DNA of 64,000 nucleotides from the NCBI GenBank assembly GCA_002256145.1, contig NKIP01000021.1:1-64000 (forward strand), written 5' to 3'. Shown piece by piece: positions 8,494-16,654 of the stretch. Source of the stretch: Comamonadaceae bacterium PBBC1. GTDB lineage: Bacteria; Pseudomonadota; Gammaproteobacteria; Burkholderiales; Burkholderiaceae_C. The notes under the pieces were generated by a model, which saw nothing but the letters and a program-made list of their open reading frames with translations, had not been told where the DNA came from and made no database searches. The stretch's first letter is position 1, and each line of letters starts with the position of its first letter. Both the position numbers and the translations under genes were made by a program.

Positions 8494-9120
8494 ATGCGCG
8501 TCATACCCCTCACCCAGAATGTCGAAGCCGCTGGCTGCGACGAAGAAAGCGGCGTTGTCCGCAAAGTCAACATGCCTTTGGCACGTCGCGATTTCCTCAA
8601 AGGGTCCGGCCTGCTGTTTGGCAGCCTCGCTTCGGGCACCATGCTCGCGGCCTTGGCCCCGTCCACCGCTTGGGCACTGGAACTGAAAAAACTCTCCACC
8701 GCCGAGGGCCAGACCCTGATGGCCATGGGCCGGGTCTTGTTCCCCCACAAAAAGCTGCCCGACGCGGTCTATGCCTTGCTGTCCAAAGACCTGGACGCCA
8801 AAGCCGCTGGTGACGCAGGCGCCGCCAAGATGATCCAGGACGGCGTGGCCTACCTGAACAAATCCACTGGCGGCAACTTTGCCAAGGCCAGCGCCAAGCA
8901 GCAATACGAGCTGGTGCTGAGCATGGAAGGCACAGCGTTTTTTGCCACCGTGCGCGGTCAGTGCGTCACATCGCTGTATGACAACGACATGGCTTATGCG
9001 GTGTTCGGCTACCCCGGCTCGGCCTGGGAAAAAGGCGGCTACATCACCCGCGGATTTCAGGACCTGAAATGGCTGCCTGCTCCATCCAAAGAAGCCAGCC
9101 CACCGCCCTTCATGGGCTGA
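8494..9120 (+). CDS. Tat-exported small subunit, gluconate 2-dehydrogenase subunit 3-like
   Basis: The 208-residue product has a twin-arginine signal (PLARRDFLKGSGLLFGS, around residues 28-44) followed by a mature region resembling the gluconate 2-dehydrogenase subunit 3 family. Such subunits chaperone and anchor a periplasmic GMC flavoprotein and are co-exported with it. The GMC gene follows 48 bases downstream. The start at 8494 has a GGAG six bases upstream; an internal ATG at 8572 directly before the Tat motif is the alternative. Cysteines in the N-terminal extension (residue 15) have no known role. Confidence 0.75.
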   Translation: MRVIPLTQNVEAAGCDEESGVVRKVNMPLARRDFLKGSGLLFGSLASGTMLAALAPSTAWALELKKLSTAEGQTLMAMGRVLFPHKKLPDAVYALLSKDLDAKAAGDAGAAKMIQDGVAYLNKSTGGNFAKASAKQQYELVLSMEGTAFFATVRGQCVTSLYDNDMAYAVFGYPGSAWEKGGYITRGFQDLKWLPAPSKEASPPPFMG

Positions 9121-9168
9121 TCCCGGCTGCTCATCGCATAGACCCCCCACAAAATACAGAGGATTGAC

Positions 9169-10737
9169 ATGGCTAAATTTGATTTCAACGACGACTCCGT
9201 GGTCGTCATCATTGGTTCAGGCGCAGGCGGCGGCACATTGGCCAACGAACTGTGCCAAAAAGGCATCAAGGTGGTGTCGCTCGAAGCGGGCGCACGCCAA
9301 TCGCAAGAATCGTTCATCAACGACGAATGGAAGTCGTTCAGCCAGCTGGCCTGGCTGGACGCCCGCACCACCTCGGGCTCCTGGCGCGTGGCCAAAGACT
9401 TTGCGGGTCTGCCTGCATGGATCTGCAAAACCGTGGGCGGCACCACCACCCACTGGGCCGGTGCCTCGCTGCGCTTTCAGGAGCACGAGTTCCGCACCAA
9501 ATCGGTCTACGGCAACGTGGCTGGCGCCAACCTGCTCGACTGGCCCGTGACACTGGACGAGCTGGCCCCCTATTACGCCAAAGCCGAAAACAAAATGGGC
9601 GTGACCCGCACCAACGGCATCCCCGGCCTGCCCGGCAACAACAACTTCAAGGTCATGCACGCGGGCGCCACTAAGCTGGGCTACAAGGAAGTGCACACCG
9701 GCAACATGGCCATCAACAGCCAGCCCCGCGATGGCCGAGGCCGCTGCATGCAGTTGGGCTTTTGCTTTCAGGGTTGCAAGAGCGGTGCCAAATGGTCCAC
9801 GCTTTACACCGAGATTCCACGCGCCGAAGCCACGGGCAATTTTGAGTTGCGACCCCAATCGCACGTCACCCGCATCGAGCACAACGCTGCAGGCAAAGTG
9901 ACCGGCGTGGTGTACTTTGACAAGGACGGCAAGGAACAGCGCCAAAAAGCCCGCGTGGTTTGTGTGGCCGGTAACGCCATCGAAACACCTCGCCTGTTGT
10001 TGATGTCGGAGTCCAGCAAGTTCAAGGACGGCCTGGCCAACTCTTCGGGCCAAGTGGGCCGCAACTACATGCGCCACATGACCGGCTCGGTTTATGCCGC
10101 CTTCAAGAACCCGGTGCACATGTACCGGGGCACCACCATGGCCGGTATCGTGCGCGACGAAGCTGCACACAACCCCAGCCGGGGCTTTGTGGGCGGTTAC
10201 GAGCTGGAAACCCTGTCGCTGGGTATCCCCTTCATGGCCGCCTTCTTGAACCCCGGTGGCTGGGGCCCTGAATTTGCCTGGTGGATGGACCACTACACCA
10301 ACCTGGCCGGCATGTGGCTGGTGGGTGAAGACATGCCCCGCGAAAGCAACCGCGTCACGCTCAACAAGAACGTCAAGGACCAGTACGGCAACTACGCGCC
10401 CAACGTCCACTTTGACGACCATGACAACGACATCGCCATGCGCAACCACGCCTTCACACAGGCCGAGCGCATCTACGGTGCGGCCGGGGCCATCAAGACT
10501 TTCCGCACGCCGCCCTACCCGTCCACCCACAACATGGGCACTTGTCGCATGAGCGCCAGACCCGAAGACGGGGTGGTCAACAAATGGGGACAATCGCACG
10601 ACATCAGCAACCTGTTTGTCAGCGACGGCAGCCAATTCACCACTGGCGGCGCAGAAAACCCCACTTTGACGATCGTGACGCTGGCCATTCGCCAAGCCGA
10701 TCAGATCGCCAAATTGATGACCGAAAAAGCGCTTTGA
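9169..10737 (+). CDS. GMC-family FAD-dependent dehydrogenase, catalytic subunit
   Basis: A 522-residue glucose-methanol-choline family flavoprotein. The FAD-binding glycine motif IIGSGAGGGTLA is near residue 13. A second GMC signature region runs through KTVGGTTTHWAGASLRF near 86. The C-terminal active-site region contains THNMGTCRMS near 453 and GGAENPT near 490. The best family match is the large subunit of membrane-bound sugar or sugar-acid dehydrogenases that pass electrons to cytochrome c. It pairs with the Tat-signal protein upstream, through which it is probably exported. No multihaem cytochrome subunit is adjacent; the nearest is a monohaem cytochrome at 11825. The substrate cannot be read from the sequence. 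Confidence 0.85.
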   Translation: MAKFDFNDDSVVVIIGSGAGGGTLANELCQKGIKVVSLEAGARQSQESFINDEWKSFSQLAWLDARTTSGSWRVAKDFAGLPAWICKTVGGTTTHWAGASLRFQEHEFRTKSVYGNVAGANLLDWPVTLDELAPYYAKAENKMGVTRTNGIPGLPGNNNFKVMHAGATKLGYKEVHTGNMAINSQPRDGRGRCMQLGFCFQGCKSGAKWSTLYTEIPRAEATGNFELRPQSHVTRIEHNAAGKVTGVVYFDKDGKEQRQKARVVCVAGNAIETPRLLLMSESSKFKDGLANSSGQVGRNYMRHMTGSVYAAFKNPVHMYRGTTMAGIVRDEAAHNPSRGFVGGYELETLSLGIPFMAAFLNPGGWGPEFAWWMDHYTNLAGMWLVGEDMPRESNRVTLNKNVKDQYGNYAPNVHFDDHDNDIAMRNHAFTQAERIYGAAGAIKTFRTPPYPSTHNMGTCRMSARPEDGVVNKWGQSHDISNLFVSDGSQFTTGGAENPTLTIVTLAIRQADQIAKLMTEKAL

Positions 10738-10790
10738 GCTGAAAGCGCCGCCCAAGATGTCCCAGATTGCTGTAGTCACAGGAGCGCACC

Positions 10791-11162
10791 ATGTGTGAAT
10801 ATTTTGTCAAAGCTGACCCCATCCAGTATGAGCAACGCTCACGCACGGTGCGCATCAAAAACGTGCTGACCAGCATCCGGCTGGAAAACATGGTCTGGGA
10901 CATCCTGGCCGAAATGGCCGAAGAAGAAGGCTGCACCACCAATGCCCTGATCGCCAAATTTCACGAAGAAATCATGGCGCACCGGGGCGAGGTGCCCAAC
11001 TTTGCATCGTTCTTGCGGGTCACCAGCATGCGTTACCTGCACCGCTCGATGATGAACCTGGAAAAGCAGCTCAACCCGCCAAACCCGGTGGCTCTGCCCA
11101 TCGCAGCACGCTCTGGGGAGACCATCGCCCCCCCAAAGATGCTCGCGGCAGTGGGCAGGTAA
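10791..11162 (+). CDS. Ribbon-helix-helix domain protein (RHH_4-like)
   Basis: The 123-residue protein has a central segment VRIKNVLTSIRLENMVWDILAE that fits the beta-strand and first helix of RHH_4-type DNA-binding domains, followed by a helix with NALIAKFHEEI and the FASFLRVTSMRYL motif. The last 30 residues look disordered. It lies 53 bases after the GMC gene on the same strand with its own GGAG ribosome site, so it may be cotranscribed and regulate the operon. DNA binding is inferred from the fold only. Confidence 0.65.
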   Translation: MCEYFVKADPIQYEQRSRTVRIKNVLTSIRLENMVWDILAEMAEEEGCTTNALIAKFHEEIMAHRGEVPNFASFLRVTSMRYLHRSMMNLEKQLNPPNPVALPIAARSGETIAPPKMLAAVGR

Positions 11163-11290
11163 TTCATCTCATCACTGCACTGACCTGGCGATCCGAGCGT
11201 TCGCCAGACGACTCGCCACGCGTGCAGTTTGGCGAGCCTGTCAGCCATCCCATCCCTCATTCCATCCCTTATTCAATTCATCCTTTTGCC

Positions 11291-11824
11291 ATGACCTTTC
11301 GCACAGAAAACCTGCCCGGCGTGAGTCCCACCACCCCCGAACAGACACGCGGCTTTGTGTTCAACCACTCGATGCTGCGCATCAAGGACCCTCAGGTCAG
11401 CCTCGACTTTTACACCCGCATCATGGGCATGCAGGTGCTGCGCAAGCTGGACTTTCCCGAGATGAAGTTCTCGCTGTATTTTCTGCACCGCCAAAGCGGC
11501 GACACCCCACCCAGCGACGAAGGCGAGCGCACCGCCTGGACCTTCAGCCAGCGCGGCATCCTGGAGTTGACCCACAACTGGGGCACCGAAAGCGACCCCG
11601 ACTTTAAATACCACGACGGCAACGCCCAGCCCCAAGGCTTTGGCCACATCTGCTTTTCGGTGCCTGACCTGGCTGCCGCCGTGTCCTGGTTTGACGAAAA
11701 CCAGGTGACTTATGTGAAGCGTCCCGACCAAGGCAAGATGAAGGACGTGGCCTTCATCAAGGACCCCGACGGCTACTGGATCGAAATCGTCCAGCCTGAT
11801 CTGCTCAAAAACCTGGGGCGCTGA
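11291..11824 (+). CDS. gloA: Lactoylglutathione lyase (glyoxalase I)
   Basis: The 177-residue product is a vicinal-oxygen-chelate protein of eukaryote-like glyoxalase I length. Metal and substrate regions are visible: FVFNHSMLRIKD near residue 18, RGILELTHNWGTESD near 90, GHICFSVPDL near 117 and DPDGYWIEIVQP near 158. The enzyme isomerises the methylglyoxal-glutathione hemithioacetal to lactoylglutathione. The ATG at 11291 is used because upstream in-frame residues are low-complexity and non-conserved. The stop codon is adjacent to the start of the next gene (TGA then ATG). Confidence 0.88.
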   Translation: MTFRTENLPGVSPTTPEQTRGFVFNHSMLRIKDPQVSLDFYTRIMGMQVLRKLDFPEMKFSLYFLHRQSGDTPPSDEGERTAWTFSQRGILELTHNWGTESDPDFKYHDGNAQPQGFGHICFSVPDLAAAVSWFDENQVTYVKRPDQGKMKDVAFIKDPDGYWIEIVQPDLLKNLGR

Positions 11825-12127
11825 ATGAAAACCGCACTGCTTTTGAGCGCGGGCTTGCTGCTGGGCGGCCACAGTTGGGCCAATGAAGCGCTGGCCAAGA
11901 AAAACGGCTGCACGGGCTGCCACGCCATGGCCAGCGCCCTAGTTGGACCGGCATTCAAGGATGTGGCCGCCAAATACGCAGACCAAGCCGACGCCAAAGA
12001 CCAGCTGATCCAGAGCATTCGCCAAGGCAGCAAGGGCAAGTGGGGTCAGATGGCCATGCCGCCCCAAGCCCAACTGTCCGCAGGCGATGCCCAAAAGCTG
12101 GCCCTGTGGGTGCTCAAAATCAAGTGA
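11825..12127 (+). CDS. Small periplasmic class I cytochrome c
   Basis: The 100-residue protein has a signal peptide (MKTALLLSAGLLLGGHSWA) and one haem motif, CTGCH, near residue 29. The likely distal methionine is in WGQMAMPPQ near 80, as in c551/c552-type cytochromes. It starts immediately after gloA and ends 16 bases before a second glyoxalase-fold gene, so the three are probably cotranscribed. It could accept electrons from the GMC dehydrogenase upstream, but that is inference from position only. Confidence 0.85.
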   Translation: MKTALLLSAGLLLGGHSWANEALAKKNGCTGCHAMASALVGPAFKDVAAKYADQADAKDQLIQSIRQGSKGKWGQMAMPPQAQLSAGDAQKLALWVLKIK

Positions 12128-12143
12128 TCGGCAGGCACAAGCC

Positions 12144-12563
12144 ATGAAATACCTGCACACCATGGTTCGGGTCAGTGATCTGGACGCATCGCTGCGCTTT
12201 TACCGGGATGCGCTGGGGCTGCAATTGCTGCGGCAATTCGATGTGCCCAGTGGGCGCTTCACGCTGGCTTTTCTGGCCGCCCCCGGCGACAGTCAGTCGC
12301 AAATCGAGTTGACGCACAACTGGGACGAGAACGCCTACACACAAGGCCGCAATTTCGGCCACCTGGCCTATGCCGTTGACGACATTTATGCCACCTGCCA
12401 AAGGCTGCAAGACCACGGCGTGCAGATCGTGCGTCCGCCCCGCGATGGCCACATGGCCTTTGTGCGCTCACCCGACCACATTTCCATTGAGCTGCTTCAA
12501 CGCGGCACCCCCCTGCCACCTGCCGAGCCTTGGGTGTCCATGCCCAACATCGGTCAGTGGTAA
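12144..12563 (+). CDS. Glyoxalase-fold (VOC) protein, second GloA-like paralogue
   Basis: The 139-residue product begins MKYLHTMVRVSDLDASLRFY and carries IELTHNWDEN near residue 52 and GHLAYAVDD near 72, the layout of short bacterial glyoxalase I. The C-terminal metal-ligand segment is DHISIELLQ. It is shorter than and distinct from the paralogue at 11291; one may handle methylglyoxal and the other a different substrate. The ATG at 12144 matches the domain start; an upstream ATG at 12087 would overlap the cytochrome gene. Confidence 0.82.
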   Translation: MKYLHTMVRVSDLDASLRFYRDALGLQLLRQFDVPSGRFTLAFLAAPGDSQSQIELTHNWDENAYTQGRNFGHLAYAVDDIYATCQRLQDHGVQIVRPPRDGHMAFVRSPDHISIELLQRGTPLPPAEPWVSMPNIGQW

Positions 12564-12595
12564 ATCACCCTCACCCTGACTCACCCGCCACGGCC

Positions 12596-13420
12596 ATGAA
12601 CTGCACCGTATCCCCAACACTCGACACCATCAGCCACGACCACGAGGCCCAGCAAGACTGGCCGCCCCATTGGGCCGTGGCCCTCATGCCCGGCTCATTG
12701 CCGATGGGCGGCGTGGTGCCCATGACGCCGATTCATGCCTTCAGCAGCAGCCCCCGTGCGCTGCAACTGAAAACGCAAACCAGCCTGAAGTCGGTCCGCC
12801 ACGACATTGAACTCGGTGGCTTGCTGGCGTTTGAGATTTCAGACTTGATCACGCCCGAAGAAGCCGATGCCATCGTCACCGCCAGCGAACTGCTGGGCTT
12901 TCGCGATGAAGCCCCGGGTATCCAGACGCCCCCGGGCATGCGCATGAACAAATCGGTGCATTGGGTGGCCGATGACCGTTTGCTCGACCCCTTGATGAGC
13001 CGCATGCGGCACCTGCTGCCCCCCAGCATCGACGGCCAACCCCTTTACGGCCTGCTCAGCCAGCGCCTGAACATGTACCGCTACGACGCCAACGACGTGT
13101 TCAACCGCCATGTGGATGGCGAATGGCCAGGCTACAGCCTGAGCGAAGACCGCCGAGACATGTTGCAATGGGGCAGCAGTGTGCGCTCGGGCCTGACCAT
13201 GATTCTTTACCTCAATGGCCCGGAAGACGGCGTCAGCGGTGGTTGCACCCGGCTGTTCAAGCCCGATGGCAGCGGGGTCGATGTGTTGCCGCGCAAAGGC
13301 TCTGCCCTGTTCTTTCGCCACGGCTTTGGCCCTCATTCGGTGGTGCACGAAGGCCGTCAGGTGGGGCCAGGCGTGTCCAAATACGTGGCCCGCATCAACA
13401 TCATGTACGGGCAGGAGTGA
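12596..13420 (+). CDS. 2-oxoglutarate/Fe(II) dioxygenase, prolyl-4-hydroxylase-like
   Basis: The 274-residue protein contains the double-stranded beta-helix iron site: HVDGE near residue 171 (first His and Asp), GPHSVVHEG near 245 (distal His), and a following YVARINIMY with the 2-oxoglutarate-binding arginine. GGCTRLFKP precedes the distal site. Such enzymes couple 2-oxoglutarate decarboxylation to substrate hydroxylation. The substrate is unknown. The N-terminal 60 residues show no domain. The ATG at 12596 avoids overlap with the preceding gene. Confidence 0.8.
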   Translation: MNCTVSPTLDTISHDHEAQQDWPPHWAVALMPGSLPMGGVVPMTPIHAFSSSPRALQLKTQTSLKSVRHDIELGGLLAFEISDLITPEEADAIVTASELLGFRDEAPGIQTPPGMRMNKSVHWVADDRLLDPLMSRMRHLLPPSIDGQPLYGLLSQRLNMYRYDANDVFNRHVDGEWPGYSLSEDRRDMLQWGSSVRSGLTMILYLNGPEDGVSGGCTRLFKPDGSGVDVLPRKGSALFFRHGFGPHSVVHEGRQVGPGVSKYVARINIMYGQE

Positions 13421-13426
13421 TCGGCC

Positions 13427-13642
13427 TCACCGTGGGGTACGCAAGGGCTTGAGCAAATCGCTCAGGCCGTTGTGGTCGATCTCTTGCATAAGCCGCAACA
13501 ACTGGCCGACCTCGCCTTTGGGAAAGCCTTCCCGCGCAAACCAGTTGAGGTAGTGACCGGGCAAGTCGGCAATCAGCACACCCTTGTGTTTGCCAAAGGG
13601 CATGGGCGTGTTGACCAGCTTCATCAGGTCCTCGGGCTTCAT
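13427..13642 (-). CDS. DUF3820 family protein
   Basis: A 71-residue protein beginning MKPEDLMKLVNTPMPFGKHK and containing LIADLPGHYLNWFAREG, typical of DUF3820 proteins, which are small, probably cytoplasmic and of unknown role, sometimes linked to exonuclease or quorum contexts. A GTG two codons upstream (13648) is the alternative start. It lies 25 bases from the end of the plus-strand oxygenase gene's opposite-strand neighbour and directly downstream of the alpha/beta hydrolase on the same strand. Confidence 0.75.
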   Translation of the reverse strand: MKPEDLMKLVNTPMPFGKHKGVLIADLPGHYLNWFAREGFPKGEVGQLLRLMQEIDHNGLSDLLKPLRTPR

Positions 13643-13667
13643 GGGCACACCTGCCTGCCTTGACCGT

Positions 13668-14477
13668 TCACGCTTCGCTCCACAACCAGTGGCGCACCCG
13701 CGCGTGGAAGGCCTCGGGCCGCGAGATCATCACCCAATGCCCGCAGAGCAAGCCCTGCACGGCGCTGCCGGGCGTGGCGGCGACTTTTTCCAGCCACTTG
13801 GCCGAATGGAACATGAAGGGTTTGCGCTCGCCATAAACAAACAGCAGCGGCATGGGCAACTGAATTTGCGACGCGCCCTTGAAGCCACCCGCTGTGCCGA
13901 ACCACCGCATGGCGTAGGGGTAGTTCATTGTGTGGGTGATCGTGGCAGGGTCTGTGGGGCAGCGCAGCCAGCGTGCCATGGCGCGGGTCATGCGGGTGCC
14001 TATTTTTTCACTGAAATGCCCCCCCACCTTCCAGGCCAGGGCCAGCCACACTTGGTAGCCCATCACCGACAATTTTTCCTTGGTGCCCCAACTGCGCAAC
14101 AAGGCACCCGAGTTGTGGTCCCCCACGTCCACCGCCACCACGCGGGCCACGCGCCCGGGGTGGCGCATGGCGAATTCGTAGCCAAAAATGCAGCCCCAGT
14201 CGTGCAGCATCAGCGTCACGGCTTTGCCAGGGCTGATCCGGTCCACGATCTGGCGCAGCAGTTGACACATCTCATCCAAGCTGGTGGCAGAGGGGCCGGT
14301 TTCAAAACCGGGCAGCGTCAGACGGGCGCAGGTGGCACGGTCTTGCAAAGCGACCACGGTGCCGTCCCAAAGCGCACGGGTGTCGGGCCATCCGTGCAGC
14401 ATGAGGATGACTTCGTCACCCTCACCTTGAAGCCAGACTTCGGTGCCGTTGACAGTGATGCACAGCTCGTTGTTCAT
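13668..14477 (-). CDS. Alpha/beta hydrolase, epoxide hydrolase/haloalkane dehalogenase type
   Basis: The 269-residue protein has the oxyanion motif LMLHGWPDT near residue 27 and the nucleophile elbow LMLHDWGCIFG near 97, where Asp replaces Ser as in epoxide hydrolases and haloalkane dehalogenases. The C-terminal catalytic histidine is probably in GLLCGHWVMISRPE near 246. There is no signal peptide, so it is cytoplasmic. The REP array lies directly upstream of its start. The substrate is not predictable from sequence alone. Confidence 0.8.
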   Translation of the reverse strand: MNNELCITVNGTEVWLQGEGDEVILMLHGWPDTRALWDGTVVALQDRATCARLTLPGFETGPSATSLDEMCQLLRQIVDRISPGKAVTLMLHDWGCIFGYEFAMRHPGRVARVVAVDVGDHNSGALLRSWGTKEKLSVMGYQVWLALAWKVGGHFSEKIGTRMTRAMARWLRCPTDPATITHTMNYPYAMRWFGTAGGFKGASQIQLPMPLLFVYGERKPFMFHSAKWLEKVAATPGSAVQGLLCGHWVMISRPEAFHARVRHWLWSEA

Positions 14478-14515
14478 GATTTTGAGGGGTCAGTGTGTTG
14501 ACAAATAAGGCCGAG

Positions 14516-14731
14516 GATTTGAGCGCAAACATCGCCAGCAGGGCTGGCTCCCACATGGGCCAAGCAAATTTGTAGGAGCTTGCCCTGCAAGCGATCACAC
14601 GCAGATTTGAGCGCAAACATCGCCAACAAGACTGGCTCCCACATGGACCAAGGGAATTTGTAGGAGCTTGCCGTGCAAGCGATCACACGCAGACCACAAG
14701 CCCCCACATCGCCAGCAGGGCTGGCTCCTAC
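14516..14731. repeat. REP/BIME-like array, 88-base period, five hairpin units
   Basis: Two 88-base tandem copies (14516-14603, 14604-14691) and a partial third are visible. Within them are five 25-base units with a GTAG or GTGG head followed by an imperfect GC-rich hairpin and ending GAT(C/G). Plus-strand units are at 14572-14596 and 14660-14684 (GTAGGAGCTTGCC head). Minus-strand units are at 14530-14554, 14618-14642 and 14707-14731 (G-T-G/A-G-GAGCCAG head). Alternating orientation and the GTAG head match REP elements moved by RAYT transposases. The array fills the gap between two minus-strand genes and may act as a terminator or mRNA stabiliser. Confidence 0.8.
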
Positions 14732-14747
14732 AAAAACAACGGTGTGA

Positions 14748-15944
14748 TCACAGCGCCTTGGCCAGACGCGCCACGCCTTCAAGGATCTTGTCTTCGCCCA
14801 CGGTGGCAAAGCTCAGGCGGAAGGTGGCGTGGTCGGGGTGGGCGCAGAAGAATGGCGTGCCCGGCACGAAGGCCACGCCTTGGTCGATGGCGCGTTTGGC
14901 AAACACATTGCCGTCAGCCACCTTGCCACCTGCGCCCGTCAGGCGTGCCCAAACGAACAGGCCGCCGTGGGGCTGCACAAACTCGACCGCATCGCCCAAT
15001 TCGCGGCGCAGCGCATCGCCCATGGTTTGGGCACGTTGGGCATACACAGCACGCACTTTGTCCAGCGTGGCCGGCATGCGCCCCGCCAACAGGTATTGCG
15101 CGGCCGTGGCCTGGGCAAAGGTGCTGGTGTGGGCGTCGCTGAACTGTTTGCACATGGTGGCGCGGGCCAGCAATTCGGCGGGGGCCACCATCCAGCCCAC
15201 ACGCAGGCCAGGCGACAGCACTTTGGACAGCGAGCCACAATGCACCAGCAGCTCACGGCTGCCGGGCACCGATGCGCTCATGGCCAGCAGACTGGGTGGT
15301 GGTGCTTCACCAAAGTACAAATCGCCATAAGGATCGTCTTCGACGATCAGGGTCTGGTGCTTGACGGCCATCTCCAGCACCTGTTGGCGGCGCTCAGCGC
15401 TGAGCAAGGCACCGCTGGGGTTGCCAAAGGTGGGGATCAAATACACAAACTTCGGTTGGTGCTCGGCGATCAGCTTTTCCAGTTCGTCGGTCTTCACACC
15501 CTGGCCGTCCACCGGGGCGCTGATGAGTTCGGCCCCATACAAACGGAAGCACTGAATGGTGGCGAGGAATGTCGGGCCTTCCACGATCACCTTGTCACCG
15601 GGGCTGATCATGGTTTTGCCGATCAAGTCCAGCGCCTGCTGGCTGCCGGTGGTCACGATCAGCTGGTCGGCGGCCACCTCTTGGGCACCCTTTTGGCCCA
15701 TGAAGTGCGCCAGTTGCTCGCGCAGCGGGCCAAAGCCTTCGGTCGCACCGTATTGCAGGGCAGCCCCCGGGTCTTGGCTCAGGGCGGCGTTGCTGGCTTC
15801 GCGGATGCCGTCCACATCAAACATGGCGCTGTCGGGAAAGCCGCCCGCAAAGCTGATGATGCCCGGCTTGCCCAAGAGCTTGAACAGCTCTCGGATGGCG
15901 GAGGTTTCGACATTGTTCAGGCGGTCGGCAAATTGCAAAGGCAT
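14748..15944 (-). CDS. PLP-dependent class I aminotransferase (LysN/2-aminoadipate type)
   Basis: The 398-residue fold-type I enzyme begins MPLQFADRLNNVETSAIREL and contains ISFAGGFPDSAMFD near residue 33, IVEDDPYGDLYF near 204 and the PLP-binding lysine in GSLSKVLSPGLRVG near 241. This pattern is shared by 2-aminoadipate transaminases, aromatic aminotransferases and the catalytic domain of MocR proteins; no DNA-binding domain is present here. It is therefore a free enzyme with broad amino-acid/2-oxo-acid specificity. The ATG at 15944 was chosen over 15989 from the conserved N-terminus. Confidence 0.85.
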   Translation of the reverse strand: MPLQFADRLNNVETSAIRELFKLLGKPGIISFAGGFPDSAMFDVDGIREASNAALSQDPGAALQYGATEGFGPLREQLAHFMGQKGAQEVAADQLIVTTGSQQALDLIGKTMISPGDKVIVEGPTFLATIQCFRLYGAELISAPVDGQGVKTDELEKLIAEHQPKFVYLIPTFGNPSGALLSAERRQQVLEMAVKHQTLIVEDDPYGDLYFGEAPPPSLLAMSASVPGSRELLVHCGSLSKVLSPGLRVGWMVAPAELLARATMCKQFSDAHTSTFAQATAAQYLLAGRMPATLDKVRAVYAQRAQTMGDALRRELGDAVEFVQPHGGLFVWARLTGAGGKVADGNVFAKRAIDQGVAFVPGTPFFCAHPDHATFRLSFATVGEDKILEGVARLAKAL

Positions 15945-16012
15945 GGTGGTGTATCTTTCAGGTTGTCTTGGCCGACATTTTGCCAACATCTGTACACCTA
16001 CTTTTTATTCCC

Positions 16013-16654
16013 ATGAAACCCGCACAGATCGAATCTTTTTTTGCCACCTTGCAAGCCGCCAACCCCATGCCCGTGACCGAGCTGGAATACACCAGTGTTT
16101 TTGAGTTGCTCGCTGCCGTGTTGCTGTCGGCCCAGGCCACCGACGTGGGCGTGAACAAGGCCACGCGCAAGCTGTTTCCCGTGGCGGGCACACCCCAAAA
16201 GATTCTGGATCTGGGTTTGGAGGGTCTGGAGAATTACATCAAGACCATTGGCCTGTACCGAAGCAAAGCCAAACACCTGATGGAAACCTGCCGAATTTTG
16301 GTGGAGCAGCACGGCGGCCAGGTGCCCCGCACCCGTGAAGCCCTCGAAGCCCTGCCCGGTGTGGGCCGCAAAACGGCCAATGTGGTGCTGAACTCGGCCT
16401 TTGGCGAGCCCACCATGGCGGTGGACACGCACATCTTTCGCATGGGCAACCGCACGGGCTTGGCCCCGGGCAAAACGCCTTTGGCGGTCGAGCTCAAGTT
16501 GCTCAAACGCATTCCCGCCCAGTATTTGGTGGATGCGCACCACTGGCTGATCCTGCACGGGCGCTATGTGTGCCAGGCCCGCAAACCGCTGTGTGGCCAG
16601 TGCGCCGTGGCCGCGTTTTGTGACTTCAAGCCCAAAACCAGCGCGATTCAGTAG
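16013..16654 (+). CDS. nth: Endonuclease III
   Basis: A 213-residue base-excision repair glycosylase/AP lyase that removes oxidised pyrimidines. The helix-hairpin-helix LPGVGRKTANVV near residue 112 carries the catalytic lysine, and the catalytic aspartate is in VDTHIFR near 136. A C-terminal [4Fe-4S] cluster motif C-x6-C-x2-C-x5-C is present from CQARKPLC. The ATG at 16013 gives the standard N-terminus. Its end overlaps the convergent serine hydrolase gene by seven bases. Confidence 0.96.
   Translation: MKPAQIESFFATLQAANPMPVTELEYTSVFELLAAVLLSAQATDVGVNKATRKLFPVAGTPQKILDLGLEGLENYIKTIGLYRSKAKHLMETCRILVEQHGGQVPRTREALEALPGVGRKTANVVLNSAFGEPTMAVDTHIFRMGNRTGLAPGKTPLAVELKLLKRIPAQYLVDAHHWLILHGRYVCQARKPLCGQCAVAAFCDFKPKTSAIQ

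Noticed and set aside
9217-10779. 520-codon open frame antisense to the GMC dehydrogenase
   Set aside because: Composition is low-complexity and no motif is present, while the plus-strand gene is well supported.
11185-11207. Inverted repeat CTGGCGA/TCGCCAG after the ribbon-helix-helix gene as a terminator
   Set aside because: The stem is only 7 bp with a 9-base loop and no T-run; it is likely chance in GC-rich DNA.
14516-14731. CRISPR array
   Set aside because: Repeat units alternate in orientation, spacers are themselves repeated and no cas gene is near; REP elements explain the pattern.
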